DNA of 64,000 bases, taken from assembly GCA_020086605.1 (NCBI GenBank), contig JACBWW010000008.1, positions 28,503,996-28,567,995 on the forward strand. The letters run 5' to 3'. Position 1 is the first letter of the stretch, and every line of letters starts with the position of its first letter. Shown here piece after piece: positions 22,701 to 33,209 of this stretch. Made by a program: the position numbers and the translations under genes. The notes under the pieces are model-generated. The model was not told the origin of the DNA, did no database searches, and saw nothing but the letters and a program-made list of their open reading frames with translations. This DNA comes from Lanius collurio (Eukaryota; Chordata; Aves; Passeriformes; Laniidae).

Positions 22701-25700
22701 AGTCTTGACTCCCCAGGTCCTTGATGGGCCTGGGCTAATCCCTGCTCTGAGTGTGCCTGGGAGGAGGTTTCTCAGCATCATGCAGGTCTCCTTGGTGGTG
22801 CAGGGTGTCCCCTCTGCATAAATTGTGTTTGCCTGGTGCCAAAATGACCCTCAGGTGAGTCCTCATGCCTTCTAGCACTAGCCTCATGGTGAAGCCAACT
22901 GTTGCCAAGTTCTGAAGGCTCTGTTGTTCTGCCCTACTGCTATGAATTACTGTTCATGGTCAGTTATAATTAAGTTTGGAGTATGTAACTTTTTCCTATC
23001 TTTTAACTATATCCAGGCAGGAAGAGAATTGTCCCCTGCATAGCTGGGCTCCCAGAGCCCCCCTATCCACTTCTCTCTCTTCCAGCAGCTGTTTCCTTTC
23101 CTTTCAGGCTGCTGGGAACAGCTTGGCCAACCACTGTTCAGTGCCCCTCCTGGCAGTGGTGCTCCTTGATGCCAAGCCCTGATGCTCATGGCCCATGAAA
23201 CTGGCAGGCAACACGGTGGGTGTCTGCCTGGTGTTGGTGCCTGACACCTCCTCCCATTGGGGGCTCCATCCCTCTTTGCTTTCTCTCTGCTCTTTGCCTT
23301 TTCCACTGCTGCCTGGGCATATGGCAGCTGCTTCCTTGGCTAGGCTGTCTGGCTGAGCCACCACAAGGAGCAGAGCACTTCTCTGGTGTTTTCCAGTCTT
23401 GGCTGAAGCATATCCATTTCCAAGTTTATGGCTTGCTGTAATGTCTTTTGCAAAATCTCCAGAGCCTTCTTGATGTTTGCTTCATTTCCCTTTGGCTGTC
23501 TTTAATTCCTCTGTCTCCACACGCACAGCCCCCTGCCCACCCCACTGACGAACTCACTGAATGTGTCAGCTGCTGTTTCTCCTGGAGGCTGGTTCAGGAT
23601 CTCCATCCCTTGGAGCTGAGCTCGTGCCAGAAGAGTGGGGCAGAGCAGGCTGCCAGATGTCTGCAGTGAGGCTCTGCCTGGTGTCAAAGTCCCACATCCC
23701 AAGACAGAGAAGGAGCAGTTTCCTCTCCAACAACACTCAGACAGCTTTTATTCCCAGCAGCTTCTCAAGTCTCTGTGAATTCACACGCCAGAGTGATGAC
23801 TTCGCACGAAGCGCATGGAGCTGCACATCCCATCCTGGGCAGTGCCTGTCCAACCCACCCATCTCCCACTGCCCAGAGCTCCAGCTCGGCTGGCACACGC
23901 CTGCTCTGCTTTGGGAGCTGCTGCTCGCTTTGCCGTGAGAGGATTTATGACTTGTTACATCTCCACTTTCACTGGTTGGCGCCAGTAGTTTCCACTGAGT
24001 TTTATGCTTCCATACAAGGACCCGTGGGATTTCTGGATGGAGTATTGATGTATTTCCCTTATTGATGGAAGAGGGAGGGCTGTGCCTGTGGTTGGTGGAA
24101 GGGATGAGGACTAGCTGAGAGGAACTGTTTTTGGAGGGTTGTGCAAACAACAGTTGAACCTCTCTTCCTTGAAGCGTCTCCTGCTCTCTGCCTTGTCCCT
24201 TTTCCATCACAATTCTTGGCCACCTCGTGGAGGTTTCCACCATGCCATAGAATGACAGGCTCTGAGCCATCACCCCTATGTTTTCTGGTGATGTAGTGCA
24301 GTCACAACAGCCACAGCCCAAAGGATCCCATGTGCTTGGATCAGGGAGGGCTGAGAATTGAGCAGTGCTGACCATGTATTTTCCACGAGGACAGAAAACA
24401 TGTATCTTGCCCAGTTCCTTGATTTTGGTTCTGAGCAATCACTAAGGGCAGCACTGCACATCCCTCAGAGAACGCTGTGGGAAGATAGCACTGTTCCAGG
24501 GTGCAGGATCCGCTCAGATCCCTCTCAGCCTGTTCGCTTATCCCCTGAACATTTCCAGTGTCCTATCCCAAACCTGAGCCCTTCTGCAGCCATGCTAGCA
24601 ACCAAAGGGTTAACCCACACCTGGCTGGGAAATCAGATTTCCATCTGGAGAAACACAGAGTGTGTTTGGGGCAAATTTGCAAGGCTGAAGACCCTCTCCC
24701 AACCCAGCTGGCTTCAGCGCCCATGGACTCCCGGGGAGCTGTTTCCTTGCCCTTCCCAGCATGTTGTGCTTACCCTGCTCTTCCCATCGGCCTCGCTGAA
24801 GGCCAGGGACGGTGCAGCAGCCAGCAGGCAGCCTGCCCGGCTCGTGTGCCGCCGGCTTCCAGCAATTCTTTCCTGTGTCCCAAGAAATGTGTCGCTGTTT
24901 GATATTTCTATACGTTGTGCCTGGCAGCCTGCTCCCCTTCCCAGACATGGGGGTTTTCCAAGCTGGGCTTTGCAAATTACCTCTGTGCAGGGTCCTGGGA
25001 ATCTGGGCCTCTGCAGGAAGGAATTTGCTGGTCAGCGGGTTGCACTGAGCTGTGCGACCCTGTTCCTGTCAGCAGCGACTTTAACTGGGAGGCAGCATCC
25101 ACGGAGATTTGGAAATTCCCAGTCCCACTGGTTGGCCCCTCTTGATGCCTTCAGTTTGAGTAACTTCTGCTCCCAGCCCTGAGCTGCATGGGGAGCAGAT
25201 CCTGCAGTCTGGTTAAGTGGGACAGAGATGGGGGGCTTCTGAAGGGCTGACGGTCAGTCTAAGTGGGGATCAGCAGAGGGCTGAGTGCTCAGGAGAACAG
25301 ATCTCCTGGCAATATGTGTTGAGATGCTAGGAAACTGTGAAACCAGGGAAGATATCCACAGATGAACTCCAGGCCCTGGAGCTCTGGTGCTCTGGTGCAG
25401 GGTGCAAACTTGGGAAGTATTTGGGATGGAGGCTTGAGGGAGCCCCTAAAAGGTGCCACGGTGGTTTCACTGCCTGGGAAAGGATCACAAGCAAGGCAGT
25501 GAGGCGGTCTTTGCCATGGTCCCACTGTTTCTGTGCTCTCTGTGAGGGGGGACACCCCAGCCTCTGCCTCGGACACCCTCCCCTCTTCATACACTGTGGA
25601 AGTCCCTCCACCACAGGGATGCAAAGGGTGAGAGCTGGGCTGCCTGACATGGGATTAGCTGGAGGCACCACTGTACAAAGGCCCATTGCAATGGCTCTGT

Positions 25701-28629
25701 ACAGTGTCAGACACAGACCTGTGCTCAGCGAGGGTTTCTCTGTACTGAGACACCTCAGAGGGCACCCAGCATGGTTATATATCCCTCTCTGTGTCTGCCT
25801 CCATCCTGCACCTATGAGCTACAGGAAAAGGGTGGTGGCTATAGGAACCCGGGGTGGTGAGAGATAGGTTTACATGGGTGTGTGCAGGAAATTGTGTCTG
25901 GCCAGAGTGGCTGCTGGAAACCTCTGGTGTTTGAGAACCCTAAAAATCCTTGTCTCCACCTCCCTGCTATCAGTTCCTCTGTATCCCAAAAATTCAGTCA
26001 TCGCTGCAAACTGGGATGCTCACTCATCTCTCATTGCCAGAAGCTCCCTGCTTTCTCCCTGGGCTGGGGGAACAGGTGACAGAGCAAGGCACATCAAGAG
26101 GAAGGAGTGAAGGGGGATGCTCTGAGGGAAGGGAGGCAGAAGGGAAGATGGAGCATGGACCCCCAGACTGATTTCCAAGGGGCCCTGCTGCTCAGGCATG
26201 CAGATGTGTCTGCAACAGCCAAGTTCCCCTTTCCCTCCTGGGAGATCTCCAATCACCTTCCTTGTAAAGAGTGGGAATCTGCTCATCCAGATGCTTTGTT
26301 AGAGGTGCAAACCACAGCAACAGGGAATTGCCAAAGACTGATGCCTTTGGGAAGGGAAACACGTGCCCTGACCCTACTCAGCAGCTCAGACTGTGTTTGG
26401 GGCTGGCCTCTGGCCAGAGGTTGCTGCTGCAGTGTCTTGAAAACACTCAGAGAGCCAGGGACTTTCCAGGAGCCTGCTGCCATAGTGGGACACAGACTGG
26501 GCAAGGAAGGAATCTGGGCTCTGTGCTGGGAATGCAGAGCTCTCCTGGGCTCCTTTGCTAGCAGAGGGAGTCCTGTGGTGGGCTGGTATGTGCTGGTGGT
26601 AACTTGTGACGTCTCCCCTCCTTTCTTCGACGTCATTTGTCTTGATACCACATGGGCTCTGGGAGACACTTGACCAGGGTGGATGGCTACAGGATCAGAG
26701 CTCCTCCAGCTTCTCCAGCACAGGGGAAGTGATCCAGCTGTGCCAAGGATGAGGATTCATCCAGGTGCTCAGCACCTGGGCACTGCTGTCTGGGCAGGTT
26801 GCACAAGTAAGGTCTGGAAAGGCACTAAGTACCAGCATGGCTCTCCTTTTTCTGCCCTGTCCTGATGCTACCAATGCTTTGGGATTGGAGGGATAGCACA
26901 TAGGATGCCTCTGGGGACCCATTCCCCATGCTGCCAAGTACTCTGGGGAGATGCACCTGCAGACAATCTGCTACTGCCCATGTCCCATGCCTGCTGCTTG
27001 CCCCAGGATCTGCTGCCCAGCTCCACACCAGCTTCTGTGTTGCACAAGTGTATGGGGAGCTGCCTCCCCCTATGTGGGTGCTGGGCACATGGGTACACCC
27101 CTGAATGGGATCTCTGTGCATGAGTGATGGTTGAAGCCCCAGGAGTGCAGCCCTGGCACACTGCCTCAGGCAGTCCCAGAGGAATTCTGGTCTCCTGGCC
27201 CAAGAGAGGGCTGCACAGCAGTTGTTGGGATTCCATGACTCCAGCATTCCCTTCTCCCTGCTGAGGGGAACAAGAATGTGGGCACCTTACACAGCTCTGC
27301 TTTCTATAGCAGCTGGGACTTTGCTCTTCTCCTGAGTTATTCATTGTCCTTGATGACTGTTTATCAGGGTCATTATCAGGAACTGGTGGAAAGACCTGGA
27401 GTTACAACCCAACTGTCAGGCAGCGGGGCTCTTGAAGGGGTTTGACCCCCACTATCATTGGTAGAGCCCATGAGGGCTGCCTGGGACTCCCCACTGGGGC
27501 TCACAGGACACAGCTGGTATGAGCATTGGGACTGCAGCCAGCCAAGGAGCTGGAGGCCAGGGTGAGTGAAGAGGGGCTGTTAGCAGTGGGTGGTGAAGTA
27601 TGGTGAGGGGGACTTCTTGCTGGTGGGGGTTGTCCGGGGAAGCTGGAGTGATGCTGGGACAGCATCTCTTCTCAGAGGGGTTCTGGTGCAGGGTGAGAGG
27701 CAGTGACACCAGATGCATCCCAGGAAATTCCCGTTAAATAGTGGGGGAAAGGTTTTCAGCTTGGGGACATTTCAAGCACTGTGACAAGTTGCCCAAATCA
27801 GTTGTAAAACCATCCTTGATCTCTTCCAGACCATGCTCTGGTGTTTACTTGAAAATGTAAAGGTATCTGACCATCTTTTCTTGAGCAGGAGTAGTGTCAC
27901 TCCATTTGCTCAGGGCTTGGTCTGGTCACAGCGGCCATCTCTTTGGATGGCTTTTGTCACCACAGGAATTTCCTGTGGGTTCCTGTTCAGCTCTCTGAGT
28001 TCACTTCTGCATAGTCCCCATCTGTCCAGCTATGTCCAGCTGTGCAGGGTCCTGCCACTCTGCATGTGGGTTTTCACATCCTTGTCAGCACATTCCTTCA
28101 CCTAGTCAAAGTCCCTACTCATCCTTGTCTCCTCACAATTTGCTATCAGCACCAAAAATATGGTGGGTTGTGCTGTTTCCCCCAGCCCCATTGCAGTCTG
28201 GCCCTTACATATCCCAGCCCTACAGCTGTATTCAGCTCTGTTCAGCTGGGGAGGTCCCCAAGGCAGCCAGACGTGGATGGGAGCTCAGGAGGAAGGGCTG
28301 TGGGCTCACACTGAGACACTTCTCACCTATTACTTGTGTCAGTGGTTTGGCTTGGAAGCAAATCACAAAGTGAGGGAGCAAATAGGGCTTCTTTGCTTCT
28401 TTAACAGCTTGGCTACTTTCCAGGGTCCCTTTCAGGGGAATAAACACCCGACCCTCTGAGAGCAGGTAGTGGCAGGTTGTGAAATTGCGTAGGAAACTGG
28501 AGCCCACAAACTCATCTAGCTGTGATGGGAGCTGTATCTCCAGCATGTCCCCCACCTGGCACCCCAAGCCGTGATGGGTAGCTGGGAACAAGACAGGACG
28601 TGTCTGTAAAGGGGGGCTTGCAGCTTACA
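22701..28629. other. Upstream flank of CCL21, no gene recognised
   Basis: No exon is supported. The longest plus-strand frame (24358-25182, 274 codons) overlaps long frames on the other strand and has no recognisable domain. Perfect kappa-B consensus sites lie at 25111-25120 (GGAAATTCCC) and 26458-26467 (GGGACTTTCC), about 3.7 and 2.3 kb upstream of the CCL21 start site. They could serve an enhancer, but matches of this quality are expected by chance every 8 kb or so. Confidence 0.45.
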
Positions 28630-28639
28630 GGAATCCCCC
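28630..28639 (+). promoter_or_regulatory. Kappa-B consensus in CCL21 promoter
   Basis: GGAATCCCCC fits GGRRNNYYCC exactly and sits about 90 bp upstream of the TATA-like element. In mammals the lymphoid chemokines CCL19 and CCL21 depend on NF-kappa-B signalling, particularly the RelB/p52 arm, so a proximal site is expected. Binding itself is inferred. Confidence 0.5.
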
Positions 28640-28693
28640 ACCCTCTACTTCTACAGCCCTTGGCCGGCTGGTGGGCTGCCTGCCAGGCTGTCC

Positions 28694-28704
28694 GAAAACG
28701 AAAG
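28694..28704 (+). promoter_or_regulatory. IRF/ISRE-like motif in CCL21 promoter
   Basis: GAAAACGAAAG contains the GAAANNGAAA core recognised by interferon regulatory factors. It begins 24 bp upstream of the TATA-like element. The CCL19 promoter in this window has the same motif at almost the same distance. Confidence 0.5.
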
Positions 28705-28717
28705 CAAGGAATCCAGA

Positions 28718-28725
28718 GATAAATA
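28718..28725 (+). promoter_or_regulatory. TATA-like element of CCL21
   Basis: GATAAATA lies 84 bp upstream of the initiator ATG, placing transcription start near 28745-28750. The sequence from there to the ATG would be a leader of roughly 55 bases. Confidence 0.6.
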
Positions 28726-28801
28726 GGAGCAGCCTCAGCACGAGGCAGCAGTGTGTGTTCTGCTCTCCAGCCTTGCCCTGCTCAGAACCTAAGGCGGCAC
28801 C

Positions 28802-29803
28802 ATGGCTCTCCGCCTCTTCCTGCCGCTGCTGCTGCTGGCCGCCACCCTCCTCATCACCCAGACTCAAGGTCAGGAACGAGGAGCTCTCCTGCCTGCTTCT
28901 ACTGGTGTGGGACAGGGCGTGCGAGTACTCAGTGGGGTCTGCGCAGTGTGCCAGTGGGTGAGGGGGGTGTTTTAGTGCATTGACATGTGGGGTTTGCAGT
29001 TGTGTGCAGGGCTTGGTGTGTCTGTGTGCCTGTGGCATTGGCTTGCAGTGCTTGCTCGGCTTGGGAGTGCGTCTGTGTGCATGTGGCTGGTGGGGCAGCA
29101 GCACCTGGAGCTCCAAAGAACAGGTGGGAGAAGGAGGTTCGGAAGGAGGTTCAGTCCCTTTTCAAGGAGCTCATCTCTTCCTCAGTTTCCCCTCCACCAC
29201 TCTCGGATGGGGTGTCTTATATTCCTGGGGCCAGGACTGACCTGTAACTGGGCACTGGGGTTGAGAGCTTCCAATGCCACGTGCTGCCCAGGATCTCCCC
29301 CACTGGTGACACCAAGCAAGCCCTGTGCTCTCATCTGGCACTCTGTGCTGAAGGTGTCCCAACTCATTGACCATTCCAAATCCCACATCCCCTCCTTGCT
29401 CACAGGGATTGGAAGCTCAGCCTCAGACTGCTGCCTGAAGCACAGCCAGATAGTCATCCCCCCTGGTGTGGTGACATCCTACCGCCTCCAGGGACCAGAG
29501 TCGGGATGTCTTCTGCGTGCTGTTGTGTGAGTACCCTGTGGTGGTCAGGACCACTTGGAACAGTCTGGCTTCAGACAACCCCTCCCCTGTCCTCCCGCTG
29601 TTGCCCCCACCACCAGCAAATCTTTCTGCTGCTCCCCCAGCTTCAGCACCAGGAGGAACAGGAAAATCTGTGCCTCTCCCTCTTCTGATGCTGTCCAGAA
29701 GCTGATGCAGTACCTGGACAAGAAGGCCAAGAATGCCAAGAAGAAGGCACAGACCCAGCGTCCCAGGGGCAGACCCAAGAGGCAGAGGCGGCAGCGGGTC
29801 TAA
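28802..29803 (+). CDS. CCL21: CCL21-type CC chemokine, complete, three coding exons
   Basis: Secreted chemotactic ligand of CCR7 that guides naive T cells and mature dendritic cells into lymphoid tissue. Coding exons are 28802-28868, 29406-29526 and 29641-29803, total 351 nt, 116 residues plus stop. Introns have GT-AG ends and the phases (1, then 2) normal for CC chemokines. Residues 1-22 form a leucine-rich signal peptide. The adjacent CC pair sits in DCCLKHSQ, against DCCLKYSQ in human CCL21. SYRLQGPESGC, the RAVVF strand and ICASP supply the rest of the core, giving the usual four cysteines. The last 30 residues or so are strongly basic (KKAKNAKKKAQ, then RPRGRPKRQRRQRV), matching the heparan-sulfate-binding tail typical of CCL21. 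Unlike human CCL21 the tail has no cysteine. The ATG chosen is the first after the promoter and opens the signal peptide. CCL19 is the alternative by position but lacks such a tail. Confidence 0.93.
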
Positions 29804-29814
29804 GGCCTGAAGAG

Positions 29815-30130
29815 GTAGGTGAGGAGGATCAGTAGAGTGAGGGTGCTGCACCCCATTCTAGATCCTTCTGTGTAGGAGGGTGGTCGTTCAGCTCCTGGTG
29901 CAAAGCCTGGGAGAACTGCCAGAGCCATGGCTGGAGCATGGAGGCATTTAGGGAACAGCTCTCTCCTGGTTTGTGCTTGCCTTGAAATTAAATTTGTTTC
30001 TGGAGCTGCTGGGATAAGGCAATGCTTGGGGATGGGCAAGGCAGGTCACACCAGGGAATGGCCTGCATTTGGGGTGGGTGTTCTTGCTGAGACCCTCTCC
30101 ATCTCACTCCCTCCTCCTTGCCTTTGTTAG
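29815..30130 (+). other. Probable intron in CCL21 3' UTR
   Basis: Eleven bases after the TAA the sequence reads GAAGAG then GTAGGT, a good donor. At 30115-30130 a T-rich tract ends in GTTAG, followed by a last non-coding exon (30131 to about 30665). The stop lies less than 50 nt from the junction, so nonsense-mediated decay would not be triggered. The intron could instead be retained, since the coding region is complete either way. Confidence 0.5.
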
Positions 30131-30641
30131 GACGGATTCCTTCCCACTCGTGACTGACCCACGGCCTGGCAATGGCAATGGACATAGAGAAACCACACAC
30201 CCACCCACCCGCCGACCCCAGGGCGGGGATGGGGCAGGCTGGGGAGGATTCCTGCTGCCCCAGAACCTCTTTGTTGCTGCTATGCCTGATACAGAGATCC
30301 CCCAGGACCTGCAGTGCCTGGGTGTTCTCAGCAAAGCAGGTACTCAGGTCCTCACTTGTCCCACGGTCAAATAGGTGGGGACCTGGGAGTGGGAGCTGAG
30401 CCAAGGCCCCTAGGGGGAAGTGGACAGGCTTCCCACTGAAGGGGATTTATTTAGACTAGCAGGATGGCCGCTTTTCCTATGACTTTTTTTCGGGGGATAT
30501 TATACATTTGTATTTATATTTGAAAACTGTGCTTTCATTCAGTCTTCCTGAAAGGCTTTACTTCTGTGTCCTTGTGCTTCACAAAGTAGCCCTTATGCTG
30601 CAGGCTAGATTTTCTGGAAGGTTTCTCTTATTTTTATACCA

Positions 30642-30647
30642 AATAAA
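30642..30647 (+). terminator. Poly(A) signal of CCL21
   Basis: AATAAA about 840 bp after the stop codon, the first canonical signal downstream of the coding region. Cleavage is expected near 30660-30670. Confidence 0.75.
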
Positions 30648-30933
30648 CCATGGCTGCATTTCATTTTCCTCTCATCTCTTTGCTCCTTTTTGGCTTGCAA
30701 GGCCATGGGGTACTAGGCAGGTCCCAAGTCCTTTGGTCCTACTTGAGCTGCTTGCTGGGTGCTTCTTTGCAGAGCACTTAAGAGTGGCTGAGATGGAGAG
30801 TTTTGGGGTTACAGTCTGGTTCTGTGTCTGGGCTGTTCTAGTCTTTTGGTTTTTATGGTGCACTGTTGCATTGTAGTTTGGATAAAGATAGCCACAATTT
30901 GTCCCTATGTTATTTTAATTTTCTTTTTTAGGT

Positions 30934-31073
30934 ACAACATTTCCATGAAATAAGAACTAATTGTTCAATTTAGTGGAATTATACTCTTTTAGCTCCCCTG
31001 GCTACAAAATTGCAATGAAATCAGAACAAATTGTTCAGTTTAGTGGGATTTTACCCTTTTATTTCCCCTGGCT
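30934..31073 (+). repeat. Tandem duplication, 70-bp unit x 2
   Basis: Two adjacent copies, 30934-31003 and 31004-31073, share GAACTAATTGTTCAATTTAG against GAACAAATTGTTCAGTTTAG and end in TCCCCTGGCT. They are about 80 percent alike, so the duplication is old. It sits just downstream of the CCL21 poly(A) site. Confidence 0.9.
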
Positions 31074-33201
31074 TTGCTTGTGTCAGGGATTCAGACACTA
31101 TTAAGACAAATGTTTAGTTTTTGGGAGGAAAAAGCACCAGGAACCCTCTTATACTTATTTACCAAATCTGAAAAGCCCACATGGTGAAAAACGCGTGTAA
31201 GGTTGTGAAGGTGGGGGAATAGAAGGTTTCCTAAAATTCATTGTAGACATCCTGCAGCCGTTTGAGAGCATCTCTATCCCAAACCTTTAGTGAGGGAAGT
31301 CACTGAGTGGAGGACTCCTTTAGGTGAGACTGCAGGTAGAGGTGGGACAGACCCCTGGGACAAGGCTGGAGGGGAAATGGTGTCTCCCTGTACTTGCAAC
31401 TCGCCCTCCTTGGCATGCTGAGAAGGAGCAAATTGAACAGCTGTACTAGAGCCACAGTGCTATCTGCTTGCAGAGATTTTGAACGTGGACTTTGGTCAGT
31501 AAAGGTCTATTAAGTCATATAAATGCAATAATAGGATTTGCAGAGCTTAACAGTATCAGCGCGGGCTGTGTGTTTGTCGGAGTAAAGCTTGTAGCTGAGT
31601 GTTTCTACCAAGTACATATATCTGGCTTGACTACTTTATTAAGAGGGCATTTAGGTCTATTGTTTTAACGCTGTGTAAAGTAACTGTGAAGTCCAAGATA
31701 CCGGCTCTGAGCATGGGACAGTCACTGAGCTGTGTCCTTGCTGCCGCCTCCTCCACACGGAGCACGAGGCCGTCTGCCCAACCGGCTTTTGGACAGGATG
31801 TATGGCAATAAAATGTATTCTTTATAACCAAACTCACTCGTTCCAACTGTTGTGACAGGCTTTGGTGGGGTGGGAAGGGCTGCATGGTGGGGTCCTCTCC
31901 TGCCCTACACACCATCATCCCCCAGGTCCAGGCTTTTGCATTGTTCCTGTGCGATGCATCCCTGGGGTGCTCGGGCTGGGAGCTCTTGGCACAGGGGAGC
32001 AATGCAAGACCCTTCTCTTGTAGCTGTGTTGCCTGGCAAGGTGGAGACATCTTGGTTGCTTGTCTGACCCCAATGAGGGATTCTGAGGTGCTAGCAAGCA
32101 TGGGCACAACACTGGTTTGGACACAGTGTCTTTGCTCATGGGTGAGCCTGTCCCTCCAACTCTGACCCATCCTAAATGTACACTGCTTGTTCAAAGCAGA
32201 GGCTCTGTGCTCCTTTCTGCTTTGGCATAATAGCAGTAAAAGAGATTATTAATGAGGCTGTGCTTTGCTGTGAACTTGGGAACTGACACCTGCATACAAT
32301 GAGTCAGTTGGGGGTGCTTGGGAGGGCTGGAGGAAGCCCTGTATTTGATGGGGGCACACTGCATCCAGGGCTGAAGGTTGGCACTACCTCTGATGAACTT
32401 CTTGTGCTAGTTGTGGTGTCAGGGGATTGTGAAGTGGTTGCAAAAACTCCCTAGAAATGAGGTCCAGCTCAATACATCTGCAACCACAGACAACTAAGCA
32501 TGAGAAAATGGCAGGAGCGAGCCAGTGCGTGAAACATGCCCTGGTGTTTCTGTGGCTGTGGAAGTGAACACTACACAGAAGATCTTTTTCCCCTTAAATG
32601 CTAGGAGGCCATTAGGCTAAAACAGGTTAAAATGATATGCCTGTGATGATGTTCTCATTTGCCCTAAAATTTACCCAAAACCCAGGGTCTGGAAGCGTAC
32701 TGGAGTTTGTCCCATGCTCAGGAAGGCACACGTGAGCATGGACACAGATGCACAAATGTAACCCCGTGTGTGCCTGTGCCTGCACACACACAGGTGTTTG
32801 TACTCCGCTTTCAGCTTTACTGCCAAGTGGTGCTTCCCAGGAAAACAAGGTGGCAGGGTTGCTCTTGAGGCAGGTGTGAGACAGATGGGTGCAGTGCTGC
32901 TACGGTGAGGTGGCACCAGGCAAACACCTCCGAGGAGATTCCCTGTCAGAGGTGATGAGCTGGGACCTGCAGCACTCAGCAGGCACCAAAATTCCTTCTT
33001 CACAAAGGAGTTGAATCTACGGATCCCAGCTGGGACAAGAGATGTGAAGAAGAAGGTCTAAGATGGTGCAGCAGTGAAGCAGCAGGAAGGAATTTGCACA
33101 GCTGTATGCCTGGGCAGGGCAAACCTGCTACTTTGCCCCATGTGCAAAGATAAGGCAGTGTTGATGAAGTATGTACTGGGGTAGTAGGTGGGCAAGGGCT
33201 G

Positions 33202-33209
33202 TATAAAAG
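33202..33209 (+). promoter_or_regulatory. Isolated TATA box with no recognised gene
   Basis: TATAAAAG is a perfect TATA box. An ATG 9 bp downstream opens only 16 codons, and nothing chemokine-like follows. It may be chance or the remains of a promoter. Confidence 0.2.

Noticed and set aside
24358..25182. Longest open frame in the window, 274 codons, plus strand
   Set aside because: It overlaps other long frames on both strands, has no recognisable domain, no promoter or splice context, and a composition like its surroundings.
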